This document shows, piece after piece, positions 1 to 7,791 of a stretch of 64,000 nt of DNA. The stretch's first letter is position 1. Every line of letters begins with the position of its first letter. The notes under the pieces are model-generated. The model saw only the letters and a list, made by a program, of their open reading frames with translations. It made no database searches and was not told where the DNA came from. A program made the position numbers and the translations under genes. Source of the DNA: RGIG5612 sp045601405 (lineage in GTDB: Bacteria; Bacillota; Clostridia; Lachnospirales; Lachnospiraceae); NCBI GenBank assembly GCA_045601405.1, contig JAZRZO010000053.1, positions 1 to 64,000 on the forward strand. The letters are read 5' to 3'.

Positions 1-62
1 AAAGAAGTAAACAACTTCTTTCCCTGCCTTCCCGACGAGGGACGGGTGTGGGCAGAGCCCAC

Positions 63-97
63 AAAATAAAACTGGCCCCAGCAAAATAGCCGGGGCT
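63..97 (-). terminator. Rho-independent terminator after the keto-acid/butyrate kinase operon
   Basis: On the minus strand an 8-bp stem (positions 89-97 with 74-82, one G-U pair) closes a short A/T loop. It is followed by a T-rich run, seen as the A-rich stretch 63-73 on the plus strand. It lies about 245 bases downstream of the butyrate kinase stop at 341 and is the first good terminator in that direction. Bases 1-62 also hold two small hairpins (1-8 with 14-21; 48-53 with 57-62), and I see no gene there. Confidence 0.6.
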
Positions 98-192
98 AAT
101 GTTTCAATTTTTTCGGGACATTTTCCAAAATGCTTGACACACTGACCACGGGAATTATGACCAACGGGATTTACGGGATCGCAAAAGTAACC

Positions 193-243
193 TCATCAAT
201 GCAAGCACGCGGCATATATATTTCCGGGTGCTTGCATTGATGA
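193..243. repeat. Perfect 16-bp inverted repeat (long hairpin)
   Basis: Positions 193-208 are the exact reverse complement of 228-243. After one mismatch three more pairs extend the stem inward. The loop contains an A/T-rich core. It lies in the transcribed tail of the butyrate kinase operon and has no T-tract, so it looks like an mRNA-stabilising or processing hairpin, or part of a small interspersed repeat, rather than a terminator. Confidence 0.7.
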
Positions 244-256
244 ACTCCCACCGAAG

Positions 257-316
257 TTGCATATATATCAACGGACGACTGATCCGGCGATCGTCGTCCG
301 AAGTTATTTATGCAGC
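257..316. repeat. Interspersed palindromic repeat, diverged copy
   Basis: The inner arms 272-279 and 293-300 are exact reverse complements (CGGACGAC and GTCGTCCG), flanked by imperfect TGCATATAT-type arms. The same arrangement, GGACGAC arms inside TATATAT arms ending in TGCAG, recurs at 39552-39634 and as a variant at 59206-59261. This marks it as one copy of a family of interspersed repeats. Confidence 0.6.
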
Positions 317-340
317 AATGTGTGATATTACAACGCTTCT

Positions 341-1453
341 CTAATCTTCGGGTTCGAAGTCGAAGCCGCTCCATACCGGCTTGCCGGTGTATTCGAGAAG
401 CTCCTCCTCACCGTTTAGCGCGCGGATGGCTCCGCTTGCCAGAGCTTCCATTTCAAAGTCGCCCGCAAGCACGATGATCTCTCCGATCCATCCGGCATAT
501 TTTCTCACGTTCTCTATAAAGTCCTTGTCATTTGAAACGCCGCCCGTCATTACAATGCCGTCAACCTTTCCTTCAAGCACACAGGCGTATGAGCCGATAT
601 ATTTCGCAAGGTTATAGGCAAACGCTCTGTAAACAAGCGCAGCCCACTTATCACCGCCGGCGATGCGTTCTTTTATCTCCAGCATGTTGTCAGTCCCGAC
701 AAGGCCCAAAAGGCCGCCGGTCTTTGACACCTTTGCTTTCATATCATCAAGCGTATACTCACCCGAGAAGCACATCTTAATTACAGGAAGAAGCGGCACA
801 TATCCGGAACGGTTGGGAGATATCGGTCCGTCTCCGTTAAGCACATCATTGCCGTCAACTATCCTGCCCTTCTTATGAGCCGCAATCGAAAGTCCTCCTC
901 CGACATGGCAGACAATGAAGCTGCACTCATCATATTTCTTCCCGAGCTGAGCTGCCGCCCGTATTGCAACCTCCTTCTGGTTAAGCACATGAATATGTGA
1001 TTCCCTGTGAATCCCCTTAATGCCTGATATCCTGGAAACATCATCAAACTCATCAGCGTCCGGCGGATTGACCAGATAAGCCGGCTTTCCCGTTTCTTCT
1101 GAAAATGCGTTTATTATCTGCGCGCCGAGTATAGCCGGGTGCTCCATCAGCCTGCCGGACGAACAGTCCTCAAGTATCCTGTCATTGACCGGGAAGATGC
1201 CTGTTGTAGTGGACTCAAGTCCTCCGGAATAAGCCGCGAATGCATCCATATCTTTGATATCGATATCGTTGTTCTTCAGCTCCTCCATTATCGTCTCAAC
1301 CCTGTACGGAAGCTGGGCGGAAACTCTTTCAAAGTTTTTGAGCTTTTCGGTATCGTGCTGAACATTAGCCTTAAACAGCCTTTCCTCACCGTCAAAAACC
1401 GCAAGTTTAGTGCTTGTTGAGCCCGGGCTCAGTGTAAAGATCTTATAACTCAT
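341..1453 (-). CDS. buk: Butyrate kinase family acyl-acid kinase (promoter-distal copy)
   Basis: This 370-residue ASKHA-fold kinase interconverts an acyl-phosphate plus ADP with the free acid plus ATP in the cytoplasm. The N-terminal phosphate loop reads LSPGSTSTKLAVF and the second phosphate/adenosine loop HVGGGLSIAAH lies near residue 182, followed by GDGPISPNRSG; all are typical of butyrate kinases (usual length 355-370). It is the last gene of a minus-strand operon, 79 bases after the GntR gene. A second, clearly divergent copy lies at 2219-3298. Because the operon also encodes indolepyruvate oxidoreductase, the real substrate may be an aryl- or branched-chain acyl-phosphate rather than butyryl-phosphate; that is inference. 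The ATG start agrees with the family N-terminus. Confidence 0.9.
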   Translation of the reverse strand: MSYKIFTLSPGSTSTKLAVFDGEERLFKANVQHDTEKLKNFERVSAQLPYRVETIMEELKNNDIDIKDMDAFAAYSGGLESTTTGIFPVNDRILEDCSSGRLMEHPAILGAQIINAFSEETGKPAYLVNPPDADEFDDVSRISGIKGIHRESHIHVLNQKEVAIRAAAQLGKKYDECSFIVCHVGGGLSIAAHKKGRIVDGNDVLNGDGPISPNRSGYVPLLPVIKMCFSGEYTLDDMKAKVSKTGGLLGLVGTDNMLEIKERIAGGDKWAALVYRAFAYNLAKYIGSYACVLEGKVDGIVMTGGVSNDKDFIENVRKYAGWIGEIIVLAGDFEMEALASGAIRALNGEEELLEYTGKPVWSGFDFEPED

Positions 1454-1532
1454 TTTGTTCTCTCTTTTCTTGTGCCGGCGCTCACCTTCCGCATAAGTCC
1501 GGAGCGCGCATTAACGTGTGTATGCCTCCGGT

Positions 1533-2213
1533 CTATAAAAAATATTCCGGATGTTTCTTTTTCACCTCATCCCCGTACCTTTTTACGGAATCGATATGGT
1601 GATTGATTATGCTTCGCGCGTATTCCGCGTCTCCTTTTTCTATGGCCTCTATTATCTGGTCATGCTCATCGGGCAGCTCTTCTATCCTCTCAAGAGTGCC
1701 CACCTCCATATTCCTCCATCTTCTGACATGCATATAATCATCAGAGTAAAGCCCGGAAAGGCTTTTCCTCCCGATCGCGGAAAGCAGTGTTTCGTGGAAT
1801 TCATCATCAAGCCTGTAGAAGCTCTGCGCGTTGTCTTTAGGATGACCGAGCGCCCTCTGTTTTTTCACGCCAGCCCTCAGTTTTTCCAGTAGCTGCCGGG
1901 ACGCGCCGTTTTCAATTATGCGCCGCACGGTTTCCTGCTCTATCGCCTCTCTTAAATAAAGCACATTATTGATGTATTCAAGATCTATCAGTGAAACGAA
2001 TGTGCCTCTTTGCGGAAACACATCCACAAACCCCTTTTCCCTTATTATCGCAAGAGCGCCTCTTACGGCATGCCTTGTGGCTTCATACGCGGAACAAAGA
2101 TCACCCTCGCTTATAAGCTCTCCCGGCATTATCTTCAGATCCACTATCTTTTCCAGAAGGTCCCTTACGATATCATCACTTGTAACAACCTTCCCTGCTC
2201 TTTGCATGTTCAT
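1533..2213 (-). CDS. GntR family regulator, FCD (FadR-like) subfamily
   Basis: A 226-residue cytoplasmic transcription factor. Residues about 10-75 form the winged helix (ISEGDLCSAYEATRHAVRGA, then the wing FPQRGTFVSLID). The rest is an all-helical FCD ligand-binding domain with the usual acidic/His metal-site pattern (DDEFHETLLSAIG; EHDQIIEAI; IINHHIDSV). FCD regulators commonly bind carboxylic acids. The gene starts five bases after one butyrate kinase and precedes the other, so it is probably the local regulator of this operon. The palindrome at 7710-7727 before iorA is the natural candidate operator. A second ATG two codons in (2207) is an alternative start. Confidence 0.88.
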   Translation of the reverse strand: MNMQRAGKVVTSDDIVRDLLEKIVDLKIMPGELISEGDLCSAYEATRHAVRGALAIIREKGFVDVFPQRGTFVSLIDLEYINNVLYLREAIEQETVRRIIENGASRQLLEKLRAGVKKQRALGHPKDNAQSFYRLDDEFHETLLSAIGRKSLSGLYSDDYMHVRRWRNMEVGTLERIEELPDEHDQIIEAIEKGDAEYARSIINHHIDSVKRYGDEVKKKHPEYFL

Positions 2214-2218
2214 CAGAT

Positions 2219-3298
2219 CTAAATCTTCCCTTCAACCTTAACAAATGTTTTTGCTTCCTCTTCTCCCCTTAAAACTCTAAGTCCTCCGAAAGCAAGCGAA
2301 TCCATTTCATTTTCGCCCGGATATATGACCACAGGGGCGATGAAGCCGACTCTGTCTGCTATCATTTTTGTGAACATTTCCGAATGCGCGATCCCGCCGG
2401 TGAGTATGATCGCATCCACCTCTCCGCAGCATGTTGCCGCGCAGGCGCTGAGATGCTTCGCTACCGACAGCGCCATTGCCTCATAAACAAGCTTCGCGTA
2501 TTCATCACCGTCTTCTATCCTCTTCTCCACCTCACGGCTGTCGTTAGTTCCGAGATGTGAATTAAGGCCGCCCTGACCTTTGATACGTTTCATAAGTGAC
2601 TTTTTGTCATAATCTCCCGAAAACGCCATATCAATAAGCTGGAATACAGGAAGCCCTCCTGTCCTTTCCGGAGAAAAAGGTCCCTCCTCGTCACTTACAA
2701 AATCTATGATACGCCCCTGTGAATGAAGCGCCACGGAAATGCCTCCGCCAAGGTGCGATATGAGCAGGTTGGAGCTTTTGTAGTCATTTCCGCTTTCCTT
2801 TTCCCAGCGTTTGGCAGCGGCGCGCATATTAAGATTATGCCCCAGCGCCTTTCTCCTCATTTCCTTAAAACCTGTTATCTTTGTCAGCGGTATCATCTCA
2901 TCAACTGTTATCCCGTCATAAACAAAAGCCGGAATACCAAGCTGGCGCGATATGTCATATGCAATTGGCGCGCCGAGGTTTGACGGATGGTTGTTCTGCG
3001 GATTGTTTAAGAGCTGCCATACCATATCCTCATTAACTCTGTACGCTCCCGTTTCGATGGGAGGAAGCAGTCCGCACCTGCTTACTATAGCGGTAAGTTC
3101 AGAAAGCTCAACACCATTCTTCTTCAGAGCATCAAGAACAAGGTCTCTTCTGAATTCGTACTGGTCAGCGATCTCGTCGAACCTTGCGAGCTCCTGTGTT
3201 GAATGAGCGATGCTTTCCGTGAACAGTGGCTTTTCGTCCTCATATACCGCTATCTTTGTGGATATTGAGCCTGGATTCATTATCAGTAGTTTTTCCAT
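2219..3298 (-). CDS. buk: Butyrate kinase family acyl-acid kinase (promoter-proximal copy)
   Basis: A 359-residue ASKHA kinase with MNPGSISTKIAVYE at the N-terminus, SHLGGGISVALH as second nucleotide loop and EEGPFSPERTGG as substrate-side motif, all butyrate-kinase signatures. It lies 18 bases after phosphate butyryltransferase, the classical ptb-buk order, so this copy is the likely physiological partner of Ptb. It differs from the copy at 341-1453 at many positions, so the pair is not a recent duplication. Predicted role: substrate-level phosphorylation from the acyl-phosphate made by Ptb. The acyl group is unproven and may be arylacetyl or branched-chain given the operon content. Confidence 0.92.
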   Translation of the reverse strand: MEKLLIMNPGSISTKIAVYEDEKPLFTESIAHSTQELARFDEIADQYEFRRDLVLDALKKNGVELSELTAIVSRCGLLPPIETGAYRVNEDMVWQLLNNPQNNHPSNLGAPIAYDISRQLGIPAFVYDGITVDEMIPLTKITGFKEMRRKALGHNLNMRAAAKRWEKESGNDYKSSNLLISHLGGGISVALHSQGRIIDFVSDEEGPFSPERTGGLPVFQLIDMAFSGDYDKKSLMKRIKGQGGLNSHLGTNDSREVEKRIEDGDEYAKLVYEAMALSVAKHLSACAATCCGEVDAIILTGGIAHSEMFTKMIADRVGFIAPVVIYPGENEMDSLAFGGLRVLRGEEEAKTFVKVEGKI

Positions 3299-3316
3299 AG
3301 CAATGCCTCTACGTCC

Positions 3317-4237
3317 TTATGCTTTTTTCATATTATGAGCCGCTATTGCCGCAAGGCAGATCGAAAGATATTTTTCCTCCGATGACGAACCGCGGCTTGA
3401 GAATATCACAGGCGCAGTTGTCCCTACCAGGAAGCCCCCGAGTTTCGACCTGCACAATACTGAGAGCATTTTGCCCATTATGTTTCCCGCGTGGATATCA
3501 TGTGACAGCAGTATGTCGCAGTCTCCGGCGCACGGTGACTCAAAACCCTTAAATAGGGCAACCTCTGCGCTTGTCGCGCAGTCAAAGCTGATAGGCCCTT
3601 CAACGATGCAGTTAGTTATCTCGCCTCTTTCATTCATCCTCTTCAGCTCCGCTGCATCAACTGTTTCCGGCATCTTGGGATCCTCGTTTTCCTTGCAGCA
3701 TACCACGCCGACCTTCGGGCATTCATAACCAAGCGCCACCAGCGCGTCTGCCGTATTTTGTATGATGTCCCTCTTCTGCTCAAGAGTGGGATATGTGACC
3801 AGCCCGCCGTCCACCGGCACCAGCAATTTATGATAGGCATCGGTGGCATGCGCCGTGAACACGCTGATCGTGCTGCCGCTTCTTAAACCGGTTTCCTTGT
3901 TAACGACTGCTCTTAAGTAATCCGAGGTTTCAAGCTTCCCCTTCATAAGAAAGTCGGCACTGCCTTCGTTAATAAGGGAAACGGCCTTTGCGGCAGCCTC
4001 CGCATTATCCGGAACGTCGTAGATGTCCTCATCCGGAACATCCAGCCCTGTTTTTATGCAGGCCTCTTTGATCTTTTCTTTATCTCCCACAAGGAGCGGC
4101 TTAACGATCCCCTCCTCCATCGCCTGCTTTACAGCGCCTAAGGTATGATCGTCATTAGCCGCGGCCACCGCCACGCGAGAGCGCGTTATCACATTTTTGT
4201 ATTTTTCGATTATCTCTTCAAGTGTTTTATATGCCAT
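3317..4237 (-). CDS. ptb: Phosphate butyryltransferase family acyltransferase
   Basis: A 306-residue cytoplasmic enzyme of the phosphate acetyl/butyryltransferase family that exchanges CoA for phosphate on an acyl-CoA. Typical segments are visible: SRVAVAAANDDHTLGAV near residue 20, MKGKLETSDYLRAVVNK near residue 100, and the C-terminal LVGTTAPVIFSSRGSS. The length matches the family. It lies nine bases after the 2-hydroxyacid dehydrogenase and 18 bases before a butyrate kinase. It would take acyl-CoA from the oxidoreductase encoded upstream and hand acyl-phosphate to the kinase. No crotonase or butyryl-CoA synthesis gene is present in the window. Confidence 0.92.
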   Translation of the reverse strand: MAYKTLEEIIEKYKNVITRSRVAVAAANDDHTLGAVKQAMEEGIVKPLLVGDKEKIKEACIKTGLDVPDEDIYDVPDNAEAAAKAVSLINEGSADFLMKGKLETSDYLRAVVNKETGLRSGSTISVFTAHATDAYHKLLVPVDGGLVTYPTLEQKRDIIQNTADALVALGYECPKVGVVCCKENEDPKMPETVDAAELKRMNERGEITNCIVEGPISFDCATSAEVALFKGFESPCAGDCDILLSHDIHAGNIMGKMLSVLCRSKLGGFLVGTTAPVIFSSRGSSSEEKYLSICLAAIAAHNMKKA

Positions 4238-4246
4238 TTCGCTCTC

Positions 4247-5236
4247 CTATCTGTTAACGATATTTGCCGGCTCCTTACCTTCACAGGCTGCTTCAAAATT
4301 AGAGACAGCTCCTTTGAGCATAGTGATGAATGCCTCGTCTGTCATGCCCCCTATGTGCGGAGTCATGGTGAGCCTGTCCATTCCTTCTTTACTCATATTA
4401 AGAAGTACATGATCCCCGGGCGTAGGCTCCGGAGCGATAACATCAAGCGCCGCGTGAGCAATCTCGCCTGCCTCTAAAGCTTTAGCGAGCGCCTCCTGGT
4501 CGATGACCTCCCCGCGCGCTGTATTTACTACAACCGCTGTGTTCTTCATAACTTTAAACTGCTTCTCTCCGAGCATTCCCACCGTCTCCGGAAATACGGG
4601 AACATGCATAGAGATAACATCGCAGGCTGCACAGAGGTCGTCGAATTCCAAATATTCTATGCCCAGCTCCTTTTCCTGCTCCGGCGTCGGACGAAATGTA
4701 TCGTAGTAGCTGCATTTTACATTCCAGCCGGCAAGCCTTTTTACAACCTCTTTCGCTATGGCTCCCATGCCCGCAAATCCGATATGTTTTCCTCCAAGCT
4801 CATGCACGCCGAAGGCAAGGCTTTCCGCCTTGACATCGTTATAATCGTCTTTTCTTAAACGGCGGTCCGCAAGAGCTATCCTCCGAAATGCCGCAAGCAT
4901 GAGCGCTATTGTGTGCTCCGCAACGCCGTTGGCATTTGCGCCCCTGTTGTTGCATACCCATATGCCTGCTTCCTTTGCTGCATTGATGTCGATCTTATCA
5001 AATGCCACTCCTTCACTCTGAATGAGCTTAAGCTGCGGATTTGCTTTGATCACCGCCTCGCTTACCGGGTGAACTGCTCCAACCAGAAGATATTCGATCC
5101 CTTCCAGCGCCGCATTGAGTTCCTCATCCGTATAAGGAACATCCTGATACTTCACCTCCCAGTCTGACGGAAAGTGTATCCCGTATTTGTCAAATCTCGA
5201 CTCCGGTACCGTTGATAGTATTTTTTTTGCCATCAT
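4247..5236 (-). CDS. D-isomer-specific 2-hydroxyacid dehydrogenase
   Basis: A 329-residue NAD(P)-dependent reductase of the phosphoglycerate/D-lactate dehydrogenase family. It has the Rossmann loop HIGFAGMGAIAKEV, the catalytic Arg region VVNTARGEVID and the catalytic His in MTPHIGG. It lacks the C-terminal ACT domain of biosynthetic SerA, and the operon context argues against serine synthesis. A likely reaction is reversible reduction of an aromatic or branched 2-keto acid to the 2-hydroxy acid, as an electron outlet beside oxidation by IorAB; this is inference. Two adjacent ATG codons begin the gene, and AGGAG lies about six bases before the first. Confidence 0.85.
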   Translation of the reverse strand: MMAKKILSTVPESRFDKYGIHFPSDWEVKYQDVPYTDEELNAALEGIEYLLVGAVHPVSEAVIKANPQLKLIQSEGVAFDKIDINAAKEAGIWVCNNRGANANGVAEHTIALMLAAFRRIALADRRLRKDDYNDVKAESLAFGVHELGGKHIGFAGMGAIAKEVVKRLAGWNVKCSYYDTFRPTPEQEKELGIEYLEFDDLCAACDVISMHVPVFPETVGMLGEKQFKVMKNTAVVVNTARGEVIDQEALAKALEAGEIAHAALDVIAPEPTPGDHVLLNMSKEGMDRLTMTPHIGGMTDEAFITMLKGAVSNFEAACEGKEPANIVNR

Positions 5237-5268
5237 GAGTACTCCTGTTGTATATAACCTGTGTTGAT

Positions 5269-5838
5269 CTAAATATTACAGCCTCTTTCAAATGCCTCGA
5301 TGTTAAGCCCGGCAAACCTTTCCGGAACATTCTTCGCGATGATCTCCTTCCAGTCGATATCATCAAGCTTCATCTGCTTAACAAGCGCTCCAAGGAGCAC
5401 TATATTCTGGGCCTTTACATTCCCGAGTTCCTCCGCAACCTTTGCGGCCTCAACGACTACAACATTAGGCACGATCTTTTTGAGCTCCTCTATTGCGTTG
5501 TCCGGATATTCGGCGGCGCCTGTGAGCACAGGCATCGGGTTGATCTGTCTTGTATCTGTCACGATAGTCCCGCCTTCCTTCAGGAACGGCACAGCGCGTA
5601 CAGCCTCCACTTTCTCAAAAGAGACTATTAGGTCTGCTTCCCCGTCTCCCACTATAGGTGAATAAACCTTGTCGCCGTATTTTATCTGAGTTACAACGGT
5701 TCCGCCTCTCTGGCTCATTCCGTGTATCTCGCTCATCTTTACATCATAACCTTTTTCTATAAGTCCTTTTGAAAGAATGGTGGATGTTGTGATGGTCCCC
5801 TGACCGCCAACACCTGTCAAAATAATAGCCTTAGTCAT
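5269..5838 (-). CDS. iorB: Indolepyruvate:ferredoxin oxidoreductase, beta subunit
   Basis: A 189-residue gamma-domain subunit of the 2-oxoacid:ferredoxin oxidoreductase superfamily. The opening TKAIILTGVGGQGTITTSTI and MSEIHGMSQRGGTVVTQIKYG are diagnostic of IorB. I chose the ATG at 5838 because AGGTG lies about six bases upstream; a GTG three codons earlier (5847) is possible and would overlap iorA. It follows the alpha subunit directly. With IorA it oxidises aryl-pyruvates made by transamination of Trp, Phe and Tyr to aryl-acetyl-CoA, CO2 and reduced ferredoxin. Confidence 0.93.
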   Translation of the reverse strand: MTKAIILTGVGGQGTITTSTILSKGLIEKGYDVKMSEIHGMSQRGGTVVTQIKYGDKVYSPIVGDGEADLIVSFEKVEAVRAVPFLKEGGTIVTDTRQINPMPVLTGAAEYPDNAIEELKKIVPNVVVVEAAKVAEELGNVKAQNIVLLGALVKQMKLDDIDWKEIIAKNVPERFAGLNIEAFERGCNI

Positions 5839-5839
5839 A

Positions 5840-7630
5840 TCATTCACCTACCTTCTCTATAGCGTCGAACCTGCACTGCTGGATGCAGAGTCCGCACTGG
5901 TTACAGTTAACCGTATCTGCGACATAAGCCTTTTTGTTCTCTTCGTCAAACGCGATGGCGGGGCAGGCTATCTTCATGCATTGTCTGCAGCCAACGCATT
6001 TTTCCGGATCCATCTGAACATTCTTTCCGGCGTTTGCCTTTGCCACCTCCTTGATCAGAGCACATGGCCTTTTTGCGATTATCACAAAAGGTCCTTCTGC
6101 TGCAAGGGAAGCTTCAAGAGCCTCTTTAGCTGCTGCCTGATCTATGGGATCTATCACTCTCAGATGATCGTCGTCTATACCTACTGCTCTTACCATTGCC
6201 TCTATGTCTATAGCGGGTGTCTCATAGCCCATGAGATTCTTTGCGGTTCCCGGATTCTCCTGGTGACCTGTCATCGCGGTGATCGAATTGTCCAGAATGC
6301 ATGCTACCACATTGCTCTGTGATGCAACCACGTCGATCAGCGAGTTGATGCCGGAATGGAAGAATGTGGAATCGCCAAGCTGGCCTATCGCTTTTCTGTT
6401 ATCCCCCTGAGCCTTAAGCGCCCTTGACATTCCCACAAGGGATGAGAAGCCTGATCCCATGCACACGCAAAGGTCATACCCGTTAAGCGGCGGATTAACC
6501 GAAAGCGCGTAACATCCGATATCGCTTATTGAAACAAACTTATCCTGAAATCCGGTAAGCGCATGGTAGAACCCTCTGTGAGGACAGCCCGCGCAGAGCA
6601 CCGGCGGACGAGGCGGAACATTAACGCTGTCAACCTTGTAGGTAAAGGTGTCTGCCGCGTCTGTGAGCGCGTCCCTTACCACCTTTGTATTGAACTCTCC
6701 CAGGTTCGTGAGTTTATCTTTTCCTGTCACATTGGAAAAACCCAGCACCTTAAGCGCGTTCTCAAGGTAGGGCTCGCCCTCCTCAACAACATATATGGTC
6801 TCATATTTTGATGCAAAGTCTTCCATAAGCTTTCCCGGGAGCGGATAGGTAAGACCTAACTTAAGTATGCTGACACTGTCTCCGAAGACCTCTTTTACAT
6901 ACTGGTATGAAATTCCGGAGGTTACCACGCCTATCTTCGCGCCCTCGGCCTCCTCCACTCTGTTAAGCTCCGACTTATTGGAGTATTCTTCCAGCCTGAC
7001 AAGGCTTTCCTCCCGTACTACATGCCGCCTTCTGGAATTCACCGGCAGCATGGCATATTTATCCGGCCTGCTCTCATATTTTTTTACCGGAATCTCTACT
7101 CTCTCTCCAAGCTCGACTATGCTCTTTGAGTGACATACGCGGGTGGTCATCCTGAAAAGAACAGGAATGTCGAACTCTTCTGATATCTCGAGGGCTTTTA
7201 TCATATAGTCCTTACATTCCTGCGAATCCGATGCTTCCACCATTGCCAGCTTTGCATGCGGCGCGTATAATCTGTTGTCCTGTTCATTCTGCGAGCTGTG
7301 GCAGCCCGGGTCATCCGCCGTAACAAAGACCAGTCCTCCGTTAACGCCCGTGTAGCCCAGTGTGAATATCGGGTCTGTGGCAACGTTCATTCCTACGTGT
7401 TTGAAGGCGCAGAGCGCTCTCTGGCCGCCTATCGCGGCGCCGGCGGCTACCTCCGCAGCAACCTTTTCATTCGGAGACCATTCGCTGTATATCACATCCT
7501 TATACAGTCCTCCGATATTCTCCAGGATCTCCGTGCTCGGCGTTCCGGGATAGGCTGCCGCCAGATGACCGCCGCCTTCGTAAAATCCCCTTGCCACGGC
7601 TTCATTTCCGCTCATTATCATTTTGCCCAT
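5840..7630 (-). CDS. iorA: Indolepyruvate:ferredoxin oxidoreductase, alpha subunit
   Basis: A 596-residue thiamine-diphosphate and iron-sulfur enzyme and the first gene of the operon. Visible parts are the N-terminal pyrimidine-binding domain (SGNEAVARGFYEGG, then AAAYPGTPSTEI), the central PPVLCAGCPHRGFYHAL, the ThDP/Mg region IGQLGDSTFFHSGIN, and a C-terminal bacterial ferredoxin domain with CVGCRQCMKIACP and CNQCGLCIQQC for two [4Fe-4S] clusters. The length is normal for IorA. It oxidatively decarboxylates aryl-pyruvates and reduces ferredoxin. A strong palindrome lies about 80 bases upstream, and no gene intervenes between it and this start. Confidence 0.95.
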   Translation of the reverse strand: MGKMIMSGNEAVARGFYEGGGHLAAAYPGTPSTEILENIGGLYKDVIYSEWSPNEKVAAEVAAGAAIGGQRALCAFKHVGMNVATDPIFTLGYTGVNGGLVFVTADDPGCHSSQNEQDNRLYAPHAKLAMVEASDSQECKDYMIKALEISEEFDIPVLFRMTTRVCHSKSIVELGERVEIPVKKYESRPDKYAMLPVNSRRRHVVREESLVRLEEYSNKSELNRVEEAEGAKIGVVTSGISYQYVKEVFGDSVSILKLGLTYPLPGKLMEDFASKYETIYVVEEGEPYLENALKVLGFSNVTGKDKLTNLGEFNTKVVRDALTDAADTFTYKVDSVNVPPRPPVLCAGCPHRGFYHALTGFQDKFVSISDIGCYALSVNPPLNGYDLCVCMGSGFSSLVGMSRALKAQGDNRKAIGQLGDSTFFHSGINSLIDVVASQSNVVACILDNSITAMTGHQENPGTAKNLMGYETPAIDIEAMVRAVGIDDDHLRVIDPIDQAAAKEALEASLAAEGPFVIIAKRPCALIKEVAKANAGKNVQMDPEKCVGCRQCMKIACPAIAFDEENKKAYVADTVNCNQCGLCIQQCRFDAIEKVGE

Positions 7631-7709
7631 AATATTTTCCCTTTCCGATCTTAATAAAATCTCTGTCTATATACCGGTTTAAAAAAGTCAATATATATTC
7701 GCGGAGCAT

Positions 7710-7727
7710 TTGTCAACTTGTTGACAA
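7710..7727. promoter_or_regulatory. Perfect palindrome in the iorA promoter region, candidate GntR operator
   Basis: TTGTCAAC-TT-GTTGACAA is an exact 8-2-8 inverted repeat. On the minus strand its downstream half supplies a TTGACA -35 hexamer, with TATATT 15 bases further on as a possible -10, so a bound repressor would block iorA transcription. The TTGT...ACAA core resembles FadR-type GntR sites (T-GT-N-AC-A). The stretch 7631-7791 holds no gene. Confidence 0.5.
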
Positions 7728-7791
7728 CTTCTCCTGCTTGTATTGTACGCACATAAATATTTTTTTGCAATACAAAATTGCTTCGTTTTTT

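Noticed and set aside
4247..5236. Biosynthetic phosphoglycerate dehydrogenase (serA).
   Set aside because: No ACT or other regulatory domain, no serine genes nearby, and the gene sits inside a keto-acid fermentation operon.
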